Shown: positions 21,607 through 32,359 of the stretch, piece by piece
Numbering within the stretch: the first letter of the stretch is position 1
How the letters are laid out: each line of letters starts with the position of its first letter
Assembly (NCBI GenBank): GCA_009760855.2
Contig: WPIO01000077.1
Span: forward strand, 1,959,001-1,992,739
Reading direction: 5' to 3'
From: Cristatella mucedo
Taxonomy: Eukaryota > Bryozoa > Phylactolaemata > Cristatellidae
Length of the DNA: 33,739 nt
The notes under the pieces: model-generated
The model's input: the letters and a program-made list of their open reading frames with translations, nothing else
Databases searched by the model: none
What the model was told of the DNA's origin: nothing
Translations under genes and position numbers: made by a program

Positions 21607-23480
21607 TTTCTTTTTTCATCCGAAGTAGGGGGTCATCAGTAAACCGTTTACAGGCCAATACTGAGAGGTCTGACTACCCAGACATTGAGGACTCAGCCGA
21701 AATGTTTTCAGCCTGCTTCACTAAAAAAATTGAGCACATTCGTGCCTCAATTAGGCCCCCTCCGACTACAGCGATCGCTGGTCCACAATCTGTGACCTTC
21801 CTCACAAGGTTCTCCGAGGTTTCTGCATGCGATGTTGCTACCTTAATAAGTTCAAGCAAAAAAAGTTTGTCTCATGAAGGCCAAATACCTTCATCTCTGT
21901 GGTCTTCACTATCAGACCAACTTAGTTCTGAAATAAGCAAAATTGGTTAACGCTTCTCTGGGCAAAGAGGTCGTCCCCAAGTCTTTCAAATCGGCAATTG
22001 TTAGACCTATACTAAAAAATGAGGGATTAGACACATAGGTCCTTGCAAGCGATTGCCTTGTTTCCCTTCTTCGTTTCTTGTCAAAGATTCTTGAAAAAGT
22101 TGTTGCTAAGCAGCCGGTTGAACGTATTCAAAAGAATGGCATGTCAGAAACATTTTAATCAGCGTTCAAGAGGCAGCACTTCACTGAAACTGCTCTCCTC
22201 CGTGTTACAATGATATTCGCCGTAGTAACGACGACAGGAATTCCACTGCCCTAGCTCTGCTAGAGCTGTCTGCTGCCTTCAACACCATTGATCACGATGA
22301 TCTGCTAGAAGAACTGAGTACAAAGATCAGTCTTCCAGACGAAGGACTGGAATGGTTTACATCATACTTGTCCGATTGTAGTCTATGCTTGTCATATGGG
22401 GGTCAGGTCATACACGAGAGTTAGGTCACCAGTGGAGTCCCACAAAGGTCTGTATTGCTGTTTTCCATTCATACACGACCTGTGGGAAAAGTGATTACGG
22501 CCCGTGGAATAGAATATCACTTTTATGCTGAAGATACTCAGTTGCATGTGTCATTCAAACCGTCGGAATATGATTTATTTGCTAAAAAAATCGAAAGCTT
22601 GCCTTGCCGATATTTGATCCTGGATGTCGGAGAACTTCCTTAAATTAAATGACGATGAAACCGAACTACTGCTCATAGGACAAACTAAGCGTGTCTGGGT
22701 TAAAGGGCTTTGATTTTCTACTAGGTGATGCCGTTGTATGACAATCACCACATGCTCGAAATTTAGGTATCGTTTTCGACCACTGCCTCAATTTTATAAG
22801 CTTCGTTCAGATGACAGCTTTTGCAGCTAGCCATCACGTCCCATCCCGTTTTAGATTAGGAGCTGTCTTCCACAGCGGCTTGCAAAAAATGTAACTATCC
22901 CCTTACATCTGTCTGGGCTTGATTATTGAAATTCCCAACTTATTTGGCTACCAAAAAAAGTTACAGGCTTCTGCAGCCGACTGCGAATAAGGCAGCAAGA
23001 CTAGTCTTCAAGTCCCAGAAGTTTGAGCACGTGTACCCTTACCTAAAAGAGCAAAGATGGATGCAGGTCGACCAAAGGATTCATAGCAAGGTTCCTAGGC
23101 TGACCCACAAGGCCCGCCACGGCTTGGCTCCTTCGTACCGAGCTGAACTGCTGCATCATTTTCAGCCTGTTTGCACCCTCAGATCCTGTGTGGACATTAA
23201 ATGAGTAGTTCCATTTCTCTGCTTAAAGACCGTTGGCAACAGAAGCTGTAGCTCTGCAGGTCATAGAGTGTGGAACTCGCTTCCACAAATCTTACTCAAC
23301 GACAACTGCTCTCGTACTGCCGACTACGGCTCATCCTTTTCAGCGGTCCTGAGCTACTTCCATGTTTCTCACTACCTCAAAAGCTCTCCTATGTCTGCTA
23401 TTTTTCCCGCTCTTTCTTTTTTGAGTGAGATGAATAATGTAGGTTACCGAATCCGTCCAGAAAGCCGCTTAGTCTGTGAG
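21607..23480 (+). mobile_element. CR1/L2-like retrotransposon, long decayed copy (second family)
   Basis: This is the fullest forward copy. Domains in order: the pre-RT linker SAEMFSACFTKKIEHIRASI (about 21690-21750), VVPKSFKSAIVRPILKN, LVSLLRFLSKILEKVVAKQP (about 22050-22110), LLELSAAFNTIDHDDLLEEL (about 22255-22315), SGVPQRSVLLFSIHTRP, and the catalytic box FYAEDTQLHVSF, where the first Asp of the YADD motif reads Glu. Then come WMSENFLKLNDDETELLLIG, NKAARLVFKSQKFEHVYPYL and HKARHGLAPSYRAELL (22926-23204), and a decayed CGTRFH end near 23280. It has several frameshifts and stops, no endonuclease domain, and a 3' limit that is not clear. Confidence 0.85.
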
Positions 23481-24249
23481 TGAGCTATTCAAAACTGTGC
23501 TCCGTAACGCCCACATGGTTCTTATGAATTTTTTGAGTTACAAACGGAGACAAATTGTATTGTGCAATATCCAATTAAGGTTTTTGAAGTGTGAATCTAG
23601 CAATTGACGATTTTAAGAACTTGAAAGCGTTAAAAATCTCAGTAATTACAGGGCTTAGTTGATCTGCCAGAAAAGACCACAGAGGAAAAGGTATAGGGTC
23701 TTTAGGAGAAGAGCTTTTTGCTAGATCTTATGAAGGTAGTCACATCGCATGCAGAAACATCGGAAAAATATGGAGGGAGCACTATATTGGTCAAAAAATG
23801 CATAACTAGTAAGTAGATCTGTGGATGAATTCAATCACATCTCCAGCTTTGATCAGGTGGAAACTGCACGCATAAGAGTGATCCCCTTGTTCTTAATAGT
23901 ACCACGAAAGATCTATCGATGCTGCTCTCTAATCGGCACGTGAGGTGAGGTGAGTGAGTCCATCCTAGAAAGTCTTCGTTCACGAGCAAGATTCTTACAG
24001 AATGCATAGCTTCCCAAACAATTCGTAACTACTTCAGAAAGACACTTAACACATGGACAGTCAAAGAAACTCAAACGACGTTGGGGTAGCCACACGCTAA
24101 GAATATATGAATGCTGTCGCAAATTTTTAGCCAGTGGTATACTCTGCACCAAACAGCTAGGCTTTTTAAATAATGTGCATGAGAATAGTATGCCATTTCT
24201 TCATTTATTTTCATAAAACTCCTTAATTAGTGTTGGTTTAATGTGGAAT
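23481..24249. other. Unassigned sequence
   Basis: A 79-codon reverse frame at 23913-24152 contains CPCVKCLSEVVTNCLG, Cys-rich but of no recognised family and without splice support. Nothing else stands out. Confidence 0.35.
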
Positions 24250-24960
24250 GCTATAAGTACTTACTAACAGTGAGTGTTTCATTGCAATCAAAGAATTATT
24301 TCTTTCTTGTCTTTACAGCTGTATGTACGAAACTTGGTAGACGCAGCATTCCTTCGCACTTGCCAAGTAGCATAGGCAACTCTCGAATTCATGTATGTGT
24401 GTCATCTGTGCCCAATGACCAGGTGATCCAGCCAACTGCTTTTATGGCTCGAACCTAGTTAGGGTTACTTTAGGGTCAAGAGTTAGTGGCAGGAACGAGA
24501 CCGAGGTATATTTTTAAAAATGGGATTTTATTGAACTTTATACACAACTACACAATTACTTTCTCTCAGAATCAAGTCTATTTTATGTACCAGCACCTCA
24601 CATAAACACTCAGATAGATGCACTGGGGGTATTGCCCAACGACCATGTCACTTTTAAAGAGGAAACAGCGATCACAGCAAGTTTTGACTTGAGACAGGTC
24701 CACAGAAAGCTCTAGAAACACGAATAGAACAGTAAATAACAGCCGTCTGTAAAGTAATTGAAAACGCGTCAATTATGTAATACAACGCCCACTGCTGAAC
24801 CAGAAAAAGCTTCAAAGTGAGACCTGAGTTGACATCAAAACGTACCTGCAAGCAATTGGCTTGAATTGATTTACGTCAATTCCTTAATTTGAATGGGCTA
24901 TAACCTTTTCGTCGGCGATGTAAGTCGCTTAGAGTTAAGGCTTGTGTAAGTGTAAGCCTT
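24250..24960 (-). mobile_element. Partial LTR, family 2, copy 1 (reverse)
   Basis: The reverse complement aligns base by base with 27780-28370: TCTATCTGAGTGTTT, ATAAAGTTCAATAAAATCCC (carrying the polyadenylation signal AATAAA), CTAACTCTTGACCCTAAAGT and GAGCCATAAAAGC. Further right it shares GGTCTCACTTTGAAGC and TTTGAATGGG with 25520-25745. Long non-coding sequence with an upstream part, a polyadenylation signal and a downstream U5-like part fits a long terminal repeat. No TG/CA ends with a target duplication could be fixed and no internal coding region was found next to it. Confidence 0.55.
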
Positions 24961-25079
24961 TGTGCCAGAGGCCAAGTTCTGTTTCACAAAATGTTGTCAT
25001 GTTAGGCTGATAGTATGAGACTAGCTCAGGTAGTAAGACACTACTTACATCTGGATCCAATGCGAATATAACAAAGGGG

Positions 25080-25510
25080 CTTCATAAGTACAATGCAAAT
25101 ACATTGGCTGCTTTGAAAGTACCAAGATTTACCAAATGCATCTCTCTGGCTATCACCAGATGCAATCATGACATATTTGATCTCCGGCTGATAGAAGATC
25201 ATTGGGGTGAGGCTTCACGACTTCTTGCTAAAAGCGATGCTTCAGGTACCATCAAAACTGCCTCCGGGGCATCTTCGCAAGCCCCACCACTGAAACTGAT
25301 AGCTTTCAACCTTGAACATCCCATTGGCTGTGAAAACATCACAGTGAAAATGACTGACAAAGATAGTCGTATGCATATTCTACTCAAGAATGAAAACTGT
25401 GACAGAATAGTATTACAATTAATGCATTTAATAAAGCACCCTCAGATGATTGAAAATATTACTTGTTTGCAAGATTGTTGCTGTCCTGATGTAGGCTACA
25501 AGCATTCCCA
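25080..25510 (-). repeat. Mosaic repeat, copy C (block Y with L2-like end)
   Basis: On the reverse strand the frame at 25387-25199 contains GGACEDAPEAVLMVPEAS, homologous to GGACEHALDAELMVP at about 6436-6480 and to the frame at 12895-12950. Bases 25405-25460 are the reverse of the L2-like 3' end (TTTAATAAAGCACCCTCAG). The L2-like end therefore lies on the same side of block Y as in copies A and B. The forward strand over the same bases also has an open 138-codon frame (25104-25520), and which strand, if either, was coding is unknown. Confidence 0.5.
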
Positions 25511-25760
25511 CGTTCGCTAAAGAGCATATTTATCGACGATATAAGGCACAGCCAAGTGCTGAACATGAAAATGCTTCTGAGTGAGACCTGATGTGACCAA
25601 AATACTTACACTTGAGCAGTCAGCTTGCATTTGTGTACCATACTTACCTTTGAGCATTCAGCTTGCATTTGTGTACCTCTTTTCTTCGTTTGAATGGGGC
25701 AAAATGTTTTCTTTGGTGTTAATGTACATGGTTTACAGGTGGCCTGTGTATTCATAATTG
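25511..25760 (-). mobile_element. Partial LTR, family 2, copy 3, with internal direct repeat
   Basis: This matches the right part of copy 1 (24790-24960): GTGAGACCTGA and TTTGAATGGG in the same order. It contains a direct duplication of about 37 bases: CAGCTTGCATTTGTGTACC occurs at about 25621-25639 and again at 25660-25678. Such repeats are common in LTR promoter regions. The polyadenylation-signal half present in copies 1 and 2 is missing, and block Y of the mosaic repeat abuts it on the left. Confidence 0.5.
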
Positions 25761-27074
25761 CAATACCTTAGCAACTAAAGAGCCGTCTTGATGTGACGCC
25801 TGCATGATGGTATATTTCTTGTAAAGGCTCACTTTACTGGAGTATTCTAACATGGAAAACTAACTAAACCTAAGGAAGGATACGGGCGAATACCATACAC
25901 CTAATACCACTACAGGTTAAGTTTGCTGTTTAATTTTGAAACTGCAAATATAGCGTAAATTTACTTTAAAAGAGCTACTCGTCTAATTGCCATGTTCTCA
26001 TTAGGGTGCCTGTTGTTTTCTCTCCCACTTGTGTAGATAACGGGTTTAGTTACCTCCTTTAGCAATTGGAACTTAAATTGGTAACCTGTGGAAAACCCAA
26101 AATATGAAGACCAAAGAAGGACAGTTTAGCATAGCATTAGACCCAGAAATGCAGATTACTGGCCAGAAATAAAAAACAGCTCATAGTAGTCTCGTTGTTG
26201 ATGTTTAGCGAACGATTTTTATGTCGAATTTCAAGTTGAGAATGCAGCAAGAGAAAAACGTTGCAGCATGTAACTGTGTTACACGAATGAATAGTACCAC
26301 TTTGTGGCCATGTGTCAATCATTAGCGTGTTCTTTCAAGATTAAAAATCATGGATGTGAACTTTACTTTCTTACGCGTGTCGCTTAAAATTAGTATACTC
26401 ACGTCGAGTTGCTTAACTTTCTTTGTTTGAGAAGACGCACGTTAATCTGTTTACTGTAATGGAAAGCAACTTTCGGCATGTTCAAGATAGCAGGTTTTGC
26501 ATGGAATTGTATTATACAAATTGAGAAAGTAAATGGACAACGTTTAGTGGTACACGTGTAAAAAAAATGTGGTCAACATGTTAAAGCAAGTAGTAAGCTT
26601 TTGTTATGGTTTGTCGGTAATCAAATTCGTAAAAGAGGCTTTCCCTAATGCTGCCCGTAGCCAAAACCGAAATCCCGTTAATGGATTCTTCAAATTCTGA
26701 TTAAAATACTACTGCAGGTCAAATAAATATCAATGCCGTATGAATCAGTAAAGTACCGTTTTTTGGTTTCTGTGATTCTTCTGGCACGCCTTAGTTAGCA
26801 ACAGATTGTAATATTTCACGAAAAGTTATTGCTCATAGCCATAGAAATTTCAAACTATGGGTTTGACATGAAACGTATTACTAAAAGCGCCCGGTTAGTA
26901 TTTGATTGTACAGTATTCTTACCTAGAAGTCAGCTACCTAAGTCACTTTTTAATGTCCCACTAAACTTGCATTCATCAATGAGATGTATAAACGCTGCAA
27001 CAGCAGATACTCCTAATTCAAATGAAACTGTACATCATATCAAACGTTTTATTTACAGTCAAACATATGTATAT
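25761..27074. other. Unassigned sequence
   Basis: No feature is supported. The forward 107-codon frame at 26829-27152 runs into the antisense of an L2-like fragment and has no domain of its own. Confidence 0.4.
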
Positions 27075-27260
27075 CATGTTTCAGAGGTAGTTCAGATGAT
27101 CTTTGTCCATTCACGTCAATACTCTGGAGTCTCCCACTGTGATAGGACCTGAACCACTGCAGAGCAGTGCCAGTGATGCCCAGGCGAGCTGAGAGGCAAT
27201 GTAGATTAATTTTTTGATCGATTGTGTCAAAAGCTGCCAAAAGATCGAAACCGAATCATA
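27075..27260 (-). mobile_element. L2/CR1-like reverse transcriptase fragment
   Basis: The reverse strand reads AAFDTIDQKINLHCLSARLG, ITGTALQWFRSYHSGRLQSI and DVNGQRSSELPL, the reverse transcriptase block carrying the AAFDTIDH motif. It aligns with 7890-8050 of the long reverse copy. Both ends are cut, with no tail, so it looks like a remnant separated from its 3' end. Confidence 0.8.
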
Positions 27261-27779
27261 GTCACAACAATATGTAAGCATTGGTGATATTGGAACGGAT
27301 TATACTTGGGCGTTTAACTAAATTAATGGATATATCGTAAACAGGCCGCAATATTTGAACTTCAATAAGTTCCTGGATGCCATTTTACTTTAAAAGTTCC
27401 AATTGGATGTGCTATTATGTCATACAAACTGATAATTTTAGTAACCAATTTGCAAACCGCTCTTAGCGAACTGAATTTCTTGTTTTGAACTTAACCGGTG
27501 CTGCATCAGGATTATCAACTAAAAGTAAAAAAGCAAAAAAGAGCGAGCACGTTTTTTCTTCAAATTGATTTCCAGGCTACAATGCAAGTACACGTGTAAT
27601 TTCCTTAGCATCACATCAGCAAGAGATAAGTTTAAAAAGACCGAGGCTTTCCCTAACTATCGTGGTTTTAATCAGTCTAATTCTGTCACAAGGCTAAGAT
27701 TTTTGAGAGACAGTTCTTTCAAAAATTAATCACCTCAGCTGTAAATTTAAACCGAAACTGTAAAAAAATTGAAATTTTT
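27261..27779. other. Unassigned sequence
   Basis: No feature was recognised. The sequence is AT-rich. Confidence 0.35.
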
Positions 27780-28370
27780 GGAAATGTAATAAAATGGAGG
27801 GTAAAATAAAGACAGAAGAGTTTATATATGCCCAAGTGTTGCATAACCACCACCTCGAGTGAGTTTACAGTCACTTTACAGAGTTTTTAATAGCTTTTGG
27901 GATTTTTTTATTCGTGGCGGTAGGGTTTCTAGAGTTTCTGTGTGGAGCCGTGGCAAGCTTAAACTGGTTGTACTGGTTGTTTACTCTTTAGGAGAGCCCA
28001 TGTCTTTGGGCATGGTCGGTAGTGCTCCTATCTGAGTGTTTCTGTAAAGTGTCGGTACTAAACATGAACTTGATGTTTCTGAGAGAATTTAACTGTGTAT
28101 TTTAGGATAAATTTCAACAAAATTCCAGTTCCATAAATGTACCTCCGTCCAGTTCCTGCCACAAACTCGTGACCCTTTAGTAACCCCGATTTGGCTGGAG
28201 CCATAAAAGCTGTTGGCAGGATGACCTCGTTATTCTGCACAGGTGCACATATACATTAATTTGAGAGTTGCTCGTGCTACTTGAAAAGTGCCAGCCAATG
28301 CTGAATCAGCCAAGTGTTCGACCATACAGTTGTAAAGACAAGTGGGAAGTGTATCTATTCGGGCATTCAT
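27780..28370 (+). mobile_element. Partial LTR, family 2, copy 2 (forward)
   Basis: This is the inverted partner of 24250-24775. A TATA-like TTTATATATGCCC lies near 27821-27833. It is followed by GGTAGGGTTTCTAGAGTTTC, CTATCTGAGTGTTTCTG, GGATAAATTTCAACAAAATT, CTCGTGACCCTTTAGTAACC and GGAGCCATAAAAGC. The last motifs also occur in the U5 part of the solo LTR at 31026-32359, which links the two LTR families. Boundaries are approximate. Confidence 0.55.
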
Positions 28371-29318
28371 GCACTACGTTAGTAACTACGTATAGCAATA
28401 CCCTTCAAAAACATGCAGTCACTAGGAAATATTTTCAGTAATTTATAACCGGGCTTACTCTTCTCATTTAAACTATTTGAACAGTTTTGCTGCTCGGTGC
28501 ATAATATAGCGATTGCCAAGCCAGTTTAAGAAGGCTAGCCGGGTTCGAGAACGGTTCTTTCAGCCTCACCATCTACAGAGTATCAACAATATCACGACCA
28601 GCACGTTGACATGAGAATACGTTGGCATCAGATTACTTTTACAGGATTGCATCATTCGAAATATGCTGCTAACCGCTAATACCTACAATAAGGTTCGTTG
28701 CGTCGCTTAGAATCTCTTCATCATTGAAAATAAAGGCGTCGTATTATTTTTGAGTAGATACCGTACAATAGCCCCCTTTTCAACCAAAGACTTCGCAGTA
28801 AACAACCTAAAAAGTAGTCCAGCAAGTATTGTCAAAGATTCGCCATCGACCCACTATATTAGCCAAACTCAGAATGATCAACAGCCAGTAAATACAAAAT
28901 TCAAGTGAATACAGCCTGTAGCTGCAAATTTTAGAGAAATATAAAATCAATCATTAACCTGGTTAAAAACGAGTTGATTTCATTCGACCAGAACCGACTG
29001 CCTTACATTCATTTTAAGGTGTTTTGGTAATTATCACAATCGTACGAAACCTACGACATAGTTTCATTACAATAGAGAGCAATATATATTTTCAATCACC
29101 AATAACCCTAATTTGAAATACTGACTTTGCATGTGCCTTAAAAGTTATATCGATTCAGTAGTTGCCTGGAATTAGCAATAGATGGCAAAAATGTGTTGTG
29201 CAAATCAGGTTAACGCCATATAAGTGATTTTCGTTTTTAGGCACATCTGGCTTACCCACTAAAGCAGAATAAAAACTAAGGGTTGATATTTTGTCTTTGG
29301 ATAGCGACGTGACCATGT
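28371..29318. other. Unassigned sequence next to the virus-like segment
   Basis: No gene was recognised. A GGGTTCGAGAAC sequence at about 28548 resembles a tRNA B box but has no matching A box. It may contain more of the decayed virus-like segment, but nothing shows it. Confidence 0.35.
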
Positions 29319-30420
29319 TTATTTTGTAAAGTCCGACATCGCATCAGCATAGTCTTCTGTTGTAACATAACTTGGATTAACAGAATTCGCAAAGTCTATC
29401 ACCCTGTGCCCATTCGCATCAAGATCAAAATAAGCACCAGCTTTACTTCCTCTACAAACATTAGTGAGACAATTTGTGTCGATATATTTTGGTTGACTGC
29501 ATCTCCAGGACCCACACGGTCGCCTACTTTTTTCATCAGGTTTCAGTTCATATTCATGTGGCCAGCAAGTATGTTACCTATCCTTTGAATGTAATAATTT
29601 CCATCAGATTCTTTTATTCTGCAGCCGAGAGACATTCGTTATACTATGCTAAGAAGAAACTCTAAATAACTTACACATTAATCAACCATACAGTTTTTAA
29701 TCTCGTTTCCGCAAGATCTATATACTCCGATGATATACATGAAAGTGACCGTAACTCCGTAAATTTTATCTATCGTCAACTCGAGGAACACACATGTTTT
29801 GTCAGAGGACAACAGTACATTTGAAATTATTCCAAAGTTACCAACAGTTTCAGGGAATCTTGTTGGAATAGAAGTACCAAATCCTACTTTTGCTGCTTTT
29901 GTGTCAAGCACCGGCATGCCTGCAGGAGTAACTTAAATAGACCAGCTCTCTGTACCAGTGCCTATAACTTGTGTAGCAAAGGCGCCAAGTTCTAGAAAAC
30001 TCCGGAAAATCGTGATCTTTATGTACTTAATGCTGCACTTTTGTTGAGCAGTATCGACGTATTGCTCACTCATTAGTCCTCAGTCGTTCTCATTAGTAAA
30101 TGTATTTTTGTCAGGGTCAACATTTCCTTTAGAAACGCTAGCAAAGACTTGCTGTACTGACTTCGGAGGGCTGTAGTTGATTACTTTGCAGTTCAGTTGA
30201 GAACTCACTGTTCCAACCTTTTTCTGCAACAAAGCGCTTAGTGATCCAGCTGGTGCAATTGATCCTAAAAATTTTGAGAACACTTGTTCGCCAAAGTCAG
30301 GACCGGCTGCATAACTACGATTAATGGCATTGGTATCGGACACGGGTGCTCCTAGACTTGTGATATTATTGAATCTGAAGTGTCAGTTTGTGAAGAGCAT
30401 TCCGTTGGTTTCGTAACTAG
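29319..30420 (-). pseudogene. Decayed virus-like gene with tail-fibre-type repeat motifs
   Basis: Reverse-strand coding pieces lie in order from about 30420 down to a TAA at 29319-29321, broken by several stops and frameshifts. Three pieces share the pattern (I/V)xxLxxPVxxxDAVxxxY: ITSLGAPVSDTNAINRSY (about 30315-30370), KKVGDRVGPGDAVNQ (29491-29537) and VIDFANSVNPSYVTTEDY (about 29350-29405). Phage tail fibres and some eukaryotic dsDNA virus fibre proteins carry repeats of the type ITNLxxPxxxxDAVTKxYVD, which trimerise and bind receptors. The middle piece (29678-29917) has alternating hydrophobic residues as in beta-structure. I infer an integrated virus or a Polinton-like transposon. The exact family is not recognised and the gene is dead. 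Confidence 0.5.
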
Positions 30421-30485
30421 TTTCATTTACATAAAGAGGGGACGCTCAAACCTAAGCAAACTACAGCTATGAACTTTGCTTAGTT
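30421..30485. other. Divergent intergenic gap between two virus-like pseudogenes
   Basis: The reverse-strand fibre-like gene starts to the left and the forward gene to the right, so promoters for both would have to lie in or near this short gap. No TATA box is obvious. Confidence 0.2.
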
Positions 30486-31025
30486 TTAGTTGGATTAGAG
30501 TCTCATTTGAAGATACCGGACATGGTAGTTCAGTCGAACTGAATAAAGCGTCTATACACAAAATTCAGGTTGCTTTTGCTACTAGGTCAGGAACAACGAC
30601 CTAACTCGCAAAGAAAATTATTTGGGTGAACTAGTACAAGATATTGTATGCGGGTTTGACACAGCTAAGGAAATTGTCGCTGGTGCAAATATTGCGGCTG
30701 CAGTTTTTTCCAAGGGCTTTACAAAGATTGTGCCCAAAAGTGCCACTCAACTTTCATGAGCACCTTCCAATAAAATTAGCGGAGATAGTGCCGAAACCAC
30801 CAGGTTCTTTGAATGTCATTGGATCTGTTACAAACGTATTCGGTGCATTTCTGACTTAAGTCACAGAAACAGTAGATCTTGGTTCGCTAATTAAATAGAT
30901 AGCTGAAGATATGGCATCTGCTAAGTACTTGGGAGTAAATTGGTGCACACTTCCTAAAAAGATTGCAATTCTTAGCAAAATGATCTCGTCTGTAGAAGTC
31001 AATTATTACATTAATAATATACTAC
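30486..31025 (+). pseudogene. Virus-like gene of unknown family, 5' part
   Basis: Forward-strand coding pieces follow one another with frame changes. FEDTGHGSSVELNKASIHKI is at about 30508-30567. After a frameshift near 30590 come RKENYLGELVQDIVCGFD and KEIVAGANIAAAVFSKGF (about 30607-30720). After a stop at 30756 a third frame gives LAEIVPKPPGSLNVIGSV (about 30776-30830) and, later, EDMASAKYLGVN. The composition (Ala/Gly/Val-rich helical stretches) and the shared decay with its reverse-strand neighbour suggest a structural protein of the same element. The frame ends at the target site of the solo LTR and resumes beyond it. Confidence 0.45.
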
Positions 31026-31422
31026 TGTAGCACCCTGCTGGCTTTGGCTGAATTTTAGAGCGAACAAGAGATGTTCGGAGGCGGGCTAGAACTCCTTTGT
31101 CCTGGAGCAGTGAGCCAGAGAGGAGCTTCGGAGCGGTTAGAGAGGAAGCGCTTAAGAGCAAACCAGGAAGCTCTGAGACGAGCGGTGGCGATTCGGCCTT
31201 TAGAATTGGTCCGATACCAGCGGAATCTCCTGATAGATGCTGGCTGGCCAGTATACCTCCGCCTTCACTCCGCCCAAAAAGAATCGTCTGGAACCCATTC
31301 GCCATTCAAGCTGGACAGAGGGGACATTCCAGTGGCCTAGTGCCGGTCTTAACTCCTTACCGTAATGGGCCCTGGTGTCGGGCCCAATACCACTAAGCTC
31401 TTGCCCCATTGTTTCAGCTAAG

Positions 31423-31430
31423 TATTTAAG
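31423..31430 (+). promoter_or_regulatory. TATA-like box of the solo LTR
   Basis: TATTTAAG is followed about 25-30 bases later by the probable transcription start around 31455, which would be the U3/R boundary. Confidence 0.5.
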
Positions 31431-31754
31431 AGTCGAGCGACGCTAGCTCTTGGTATTACGGTCTTTTGTCTTTGGTCTTTTGTCCGCCTTCGACGCAGTC
31501 GCACTCGTTTCTTTGAAAGCGAGGGAGGAGGGCGGGCTGTTCGCCGGCGATTGACGGAACAGGACGAGACAGCAGTAGGAGGATTCGGTGGAACCCCACC
31601 GAATACGGTTGTATCGCGCCCAAGCTAGCATTTTGTGTGTTCTTTCGTGTTTTGTATTTCTTTTGTCTCGTGTGTGTACGTGCTAGCACGTGGTCTCGGC
31701 ATAGGGATTTGTTGGTTCGAGCTAGGCGTAGTTAGCTTGTGTGGAGCCCTAGTT

Positions 31755-32095
31755 CCCCAGTTAGGGTTTTGGCTCCGGGTCGTGGTTCAGTGTGGGGAAG
31801 TATTTTTTTACGCCGGAGTGCTTGAGTTGGCATGTGTGGAGTATTCCTGCCGCAGTGTTGGAAATCGAGTTCTAGTTCTCCGGGTAGGGTTTAGGCTCCG
31901 GTTCGCCCTCCAGTGTGGAGAAGTATTCCCTGCTCAAGAGTGTTTAAGTTGACGTGTTTGGGGTATTCCCTCGGCACAGGTGGGAACGGATTCCTAATTC
32001 TCCGGTTAGGGTTTCGGGTCCGGGTCACGCTCAGTGTGGAGGAGTATTCCCTCCGCAAGAGTGGTGGTGCAGTTGAGAACGTGCGAGGAGTGTGG
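31755..32095 (+). repeat. Minisatellite inside the solo LTR, three units of about 122 bases
   Basis: TAGGGT cores lie at 31762, 31885 and 32007, spaced 123 and 122 bases apart. Each unit also holds GTGTGGAG(T/C), a TTCCCT(C/G)C(G/T)C-like stretch and GGCTCCGG. The inverted LTR at 32799-33739 has four units, two of them lengthened by about 43 bases. Confidence 0.8.
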
Positions 32096-32138
32096 AGATA
32101 AAACTGAACTAGACGCCCAGTGACTTTGTGTGCTTGCG

Positions 32139-32144
32139 AATAAA
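32139..32144 (+). terminator. Polyadenylation signal of the solo LTR
   Basis: AATAAA lies in the context GCGAATAAAGTTCAGTAAAA. Nearly the same context (TATAAAGTTCAATAAAATCCC) occurs in LTR family 2 at 24250-24960. Confidence 0.6.
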
Positions 32145-32359
32145 GTTCAGTAAAATCCCCAATTTGTGTCTCGCTTTCCAATTCACGCCGCGGACTCACG
32201 ACCCCCTTTAGTAACGGCAAGCAGGTTAGGGCCATAAACGCTCGCTTCGTGGAGGCCAGCTTATTGCGCGTAGGCACGCACCGAAGCGCATTAGGCGATG
32301 GGCTACGCTGCAAGGTAAGCGGCAGGTCAAGCTTACCCCACCGAGCCTTCGGCGTTACA

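Larger units (their letters stand above)
31026..32359 (+). mobile_element. Complete solo LTR with target-site duplication
   Basis: The element begins TGTAGCACCC and ends GGCGTTACA, so it has TG...CA ends and a short inverted terminus. The 4 bases CTAC flank it on both sides (31022-31025 and 32360-32363), as expected of integrase-mediated insertion. A TATA-like TATTTAAG at 31423-31430 and a polyadenylation signal AATAAA at 32139-32144 divide it into a GC-rich U3, a long R region holding a 122-base tandem repeat, and a U5 of about 200 bases. There is no primer-binding site or gag-pol next to it, so it is a solo LTR left by recombination between two LTRs. Reading frames inside it are not genes. 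Superfamily (Gypsy or BEL) is undecided. Confidence 0.8.

Noticed and set aside
23913-24152. Cys-containing 79-codon reverse frame
   Set aside because: CPCVKC recalls metal-binding motifs, but there is only one pair and no second half or exon context.
28530-28570. GGGTTCGAGAAC, tRNA B-box-like sequence
   Set aside because: No A box at the right distance and no acceptor-stem pairing.
31071-31396. Overlapping 89- to 99-codon frames in GC-rich DNA
   Set aside because: They lie in the U3 part of the solo LTR, where GC-rich sequence opens several frames on both strands at once.
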